This document shows positions 62,470 to 64,000 of a DNA stretch of 64,000 bases, piece by piece. A program made the translations under genes and the position numbers. Below the pieces are notes generated by a model. The model worked only from the letters and a program-made list of their open reading frames with translations. It was not told the origin of the DNA and did not search any database. The DNA is from Desulfobacula toluolica Tol2 (lineage in GTDB: Bacteria; Desulfobacterota; Desulfobacteria; Desulfobacterales; Desulfobacteraceae), in contig NC_018645.1 in the NCBI RefSeq assembly GCF_000307105.1, positions 1,190,578 through 1,254,577 of the forward strand. Direction: 5' to 3'. The first letter of the stretch is position 1, and every line of letters starts with the position of its first letter.

Positions 62470-62581
62470 ATAATGTAATATCAAGCTTTGAACAATGTCT
62501 TTAAGACAAATATCGGATTCGGGAAAATACCGTTTCACAAGGCTCTGGTTACAGATTAACAAATCAAGGGAAAAGGTAGTT

Positions 62582-63388
62582 ATGACTAAATTTAATAAAG
62601 AATCATTTCAAAATGCGGACTTGAGACAACTGATCAGGATAGATGAATTTAAAATGGCTCAATATTATTTTAAACCTGCAAGTTGTATCAAAGACTATTT
62701 TGCCGCATTAAAACTCGTTCAGGATGTATATATTGAAGAGGGGTATGTTAATGCTGATGATTCATCCTGTCCATGCAGAATCCTTGAAAATCATTTTTTT
62801 GAGAAAACCATTGTATTTATAGGTAAAAAAAAGGAACAAGTGGTTTTTACGGTCAGCCTTTTTCCTGATTCATCAAACAGATTGCCCATGGACCGGATTT
62901 ATAAAAAAGAACTGGATCATCTGAGATCTCAGGGCAGAATGATCGGTGAGGTGGGATGCCTTGCCACACATCCTGAATTCAGGGACGGATCACAAAATAT
63001 TTTAATGCACGGCAACAAGATCATGCTCAAATATGCCATGGAACATCTTAAACTGGATGATCTGGTAATTACCGTTAATCCGAAGCATGCGCTGGTCTAT
63101 AAAGAAATTTTGCTGTTTGAAGAAATCGGGCAAGGAGAAATCAAGGCACACCCCAAAGTGAACGGAAATCCTGCCATTGCAATGAGGTTAAACCTGCATG
63201 AGGTGGAGGAAAAATGCAGGCATTTTTATCAGAACAATCCGTTGGAATCAAATCTTCATCATTTTTTGTTTGTCAAACAAAATGATACCCTTCAGCTTCC
63301 GGAAAACAACGCAGACCAGTGCAATAATTACTCCCGGTTTTTAGCTCCGCTTATCAGCCAAAGCACATACAACAGCCTGTCTATCTGA
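62582..63388 (+). CDS. FeeM-like N-acyl amino acid synthase (GNAT fold)
   Basis: 268 residues from ATG 62582, which has an AAAAGG site; an ATG at 62495 lies only about 15 bases from the predicted transcription start and has none. The core resembles autoinducer-synthase/FeeM GNAT proteins: MIGEVGCLATHPEFRDG (acyl-carrier/CoA groove), LMHGNKIMLKYAMEHLKL, and VNPKHALVYKEILLFEEIG. Such enzymes move a fatty acyl group from acyl-ACP to an amino acid. Regulated by sigma-54 and, by position, by GlrR (inference). Confidence 0.82.
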   Translation: MTKFNKESFQNADLRQLIRIDEFKMAQYYFKPASCIKDYFAALKLVQDVYIEEGYVNADDSSCPCRILENHFFEKTIVFIGKKKEQVVFTVSLFPDSSNRLPMDRIYKKELDHLRSQGRMIGEVGCLATHPEFRDGSQNILMHGNKIMLKYAMEHLKLDDLVITVNPKHALVYKEILLFEEIGQGEIKAHPKVNGNPAIAMRLNLHEVEEKCRHFYQNNPLESNLHHFLFVKQNDTLQLPENNADQCNNYSRFLAPLISQSTYNSLSI

Positions 63389-63417
63389 ACATTACCGTTT
63401 ATTAATAGGTAAAAATG

Positions 63418-63515
63418 TTTTTTTATCTGAAAGTCGTAAAAAAATCATACAAAGACTTTCAATTTTTGTTGTGGGCAAATCTGAGCGAAAGACCAGGTCT
63501 GCCCGTGTCTGTTAT
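63418..63515 (+). repeat. Intergenic two-hairpin repeat, copy 4
   Basis: 98-base copy with the best conserved hairpins: GAAAGTC with GACTTTC, then GGGCAAATCT with AGGTCTGCCC and loop GAGCGAAAGACC-like. It fills the gap between the convergent FeeM-like and last genes and its final GTTAT contains the stop codon of the latter (63512-63514). Confidence 0.78.
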
Positions 63516-64000
63516 ATGGACTCAATGATGCCTGCTGCGATAAGGGGTATCAGGATTTCATGGTGCCCGACAATGCTGAACCCCTTGCCTTTGCCAAGGG
63601 TGGGGCGGTTCACCACATTGGTCATGGGCCTGTAATGGCGGATAAAATCAAGATTGAGTGTTGTAAAATCATCCAGCGTATGGCCCAGGTTTCTGACCAG
63701 GGTCACGGCCTTCAGAAAAACTTCAGGCATGATGACGGCAGATCCGGCATTGATAAACACGCCTTTTTCAAGACCTGTTATCTGTGAGGCAAACAGCTTG
63801 AAATCATAATGGGAGGCTGCGCCACAGGCCGCTGCATCAAAATCGGGATGCATATGTATGATATCAGTGCCAATGGCCACATGAACGGTCACGGGAATAT
63901 CAAGGGCAGCTCCGGATGCTGTCAAACTCAAATGTTTATAGGTAAGGTCTTTTTCAAGGATCAGCTCTCCTACAGCTTTTCCCAGTCCAATGCCATGTTT
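63512..64000 (-). CDS. Conserved protein of unknown function, 3' part
   Basis: The frame is open to the window edge, so the start is beyond it; 162 residues are visible. It begins KHGIGLGKAVGELILEKD and shows VHVAIGTDIIHMHPDFDAAACG, VFINAGSAVIMPEVFLKAVTLVRNLGH and a C-terminal GFSIVGHHEILIPLIAAGI. The glycine-rich start and repeated small-residue loops suggest an alpha/beta enzyme fold; I do not recognise the family. The stop lies in the last bases of repeat copy 4. Confidence 0.7.
   Translation of the reverse strand, partial: KHGIGLGKAVGELILEKDLTYKHLSLTASGAALDIPVTVHVAIGTDIIHMHPDFDAAACGAASHYDFKLFASQITGLEKGVFINAGSAVIMPEVFLKAVTLVRNLGHTLDDFTTLNLDFIRHYRPMTNVVNRPTLGKGKGFSIVGHHEILIPLIAAGIIESI

Larger units (their letters stand above)
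62128..62581. other. Regulatory region between glrR and the FeeM-like gene
   Basis: Noncoding. It holds two 17-base direct repeats ATTGTTTTTCATACGCT (62208-62224 and 62286-62302, 78 bases apart) and, downstream, a sigma-54 promoter (62453-62469). The repeats are 150-260 bases upstream of the promoter, the usual distance for enhancer-binding sites of an NtrC-type activator. A 39-codon ORF on the minus strand (62294-62413) ends within the second repeat. Confidence 0.6.

Noticed and set aside
62495-62581. ATG 62495 as the start of the FeeM-like gene
   Set aside because: No ribosome site and only about 15 bases from the predicted sigma-54 start; 62582 has AAAAGG.

Overview
The window reads as a chromosomal segment of a strictly anaerobic, sulfate-reducer-like member of the Desulfobacterota (Desulfobacteraceae/Desulfobacula type). 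The main reasons are a seven-gene cytochrome-rnf operon, an orphan DsrP/NrfD-type quinone-interacting membrane protein, a CobA-HemD fusion next to hemC (the usual arrangement where siroheme and heme share a route), a DUF6178 gene, a DUF3786 gene and a core-MetE. This assignment is inference from gene content; there is no rRNA in the window.

Layout. 0-9 kb: end of an Smr-domain gene, mltG, then a leftward operon of a tetraheme cytochrome followed by rnfC-D-G-E-A-B, with rseC and a small unknown gene upstream. Two departures in this Rnf stand out: RnfB carries a complete GltD/NfnB-type NAD(P)H flavoprotein domain, and RnfC lacks the glycine-rich NADH/FMN motif of the family. 9-16.6 kb: tRNA-Asn with a clear promoter and terminator, a 1065-residue MalT/SARP hybrid regulator, the orphan NrfD/DsrP protein, trmL, an ABC-F ATPase and a NifX-like protein. 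16.8-23.4 kb: a gene-poor stretch with a core methionine synthase, a small TPR protein, a decayed polar amino acid ABC transporter plus cysteine desulfurase fragment, and an FKBP isomerase. 23.4-33.1 kb: pstSCAB with a small HAD phosphatase and no phoU, a CGGC protein behind a sigma-54 promoter, znuABC, and a regulator-kinase-regulator cluster. 33.1-38.8 kb: a leftward run of rdgB, a nitroreductase, a B12-binding radical SAM enzyme, DUF6178 and an Sfp-type phosphopantetheinyl transferase; the last three are joined by ATGA overlaps. 39-51 kb: a membrane protein, an Fe-S LuxR regulator with a DUF3786 partner, an OYE flavoprotein, an ADP-forming acyl-CoA synthetase, a PanP-like decarboxylase and a TRAP transporter split by a MITE-like insert. 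51-64 kb: an AI-2E family permease, an ECF sigma/anti-sigma pair with two secreted proteins, fmdB-hemC-cobA/hemD-moaA, a GlrK-QseG-GlrR two-component system, a FeeM-like N-acyl amino acid synthase with its own sigma-54 promoter, and the end of an unrecognised gene.

A roughly 97-116 nt two-hairpin sequence occurs four times between genes (about 12.6, 41.0, 53.0 and 63.4 kb) and is not explained by any gene. No CRISPR array, prophage, integrase or rRNA was seen.
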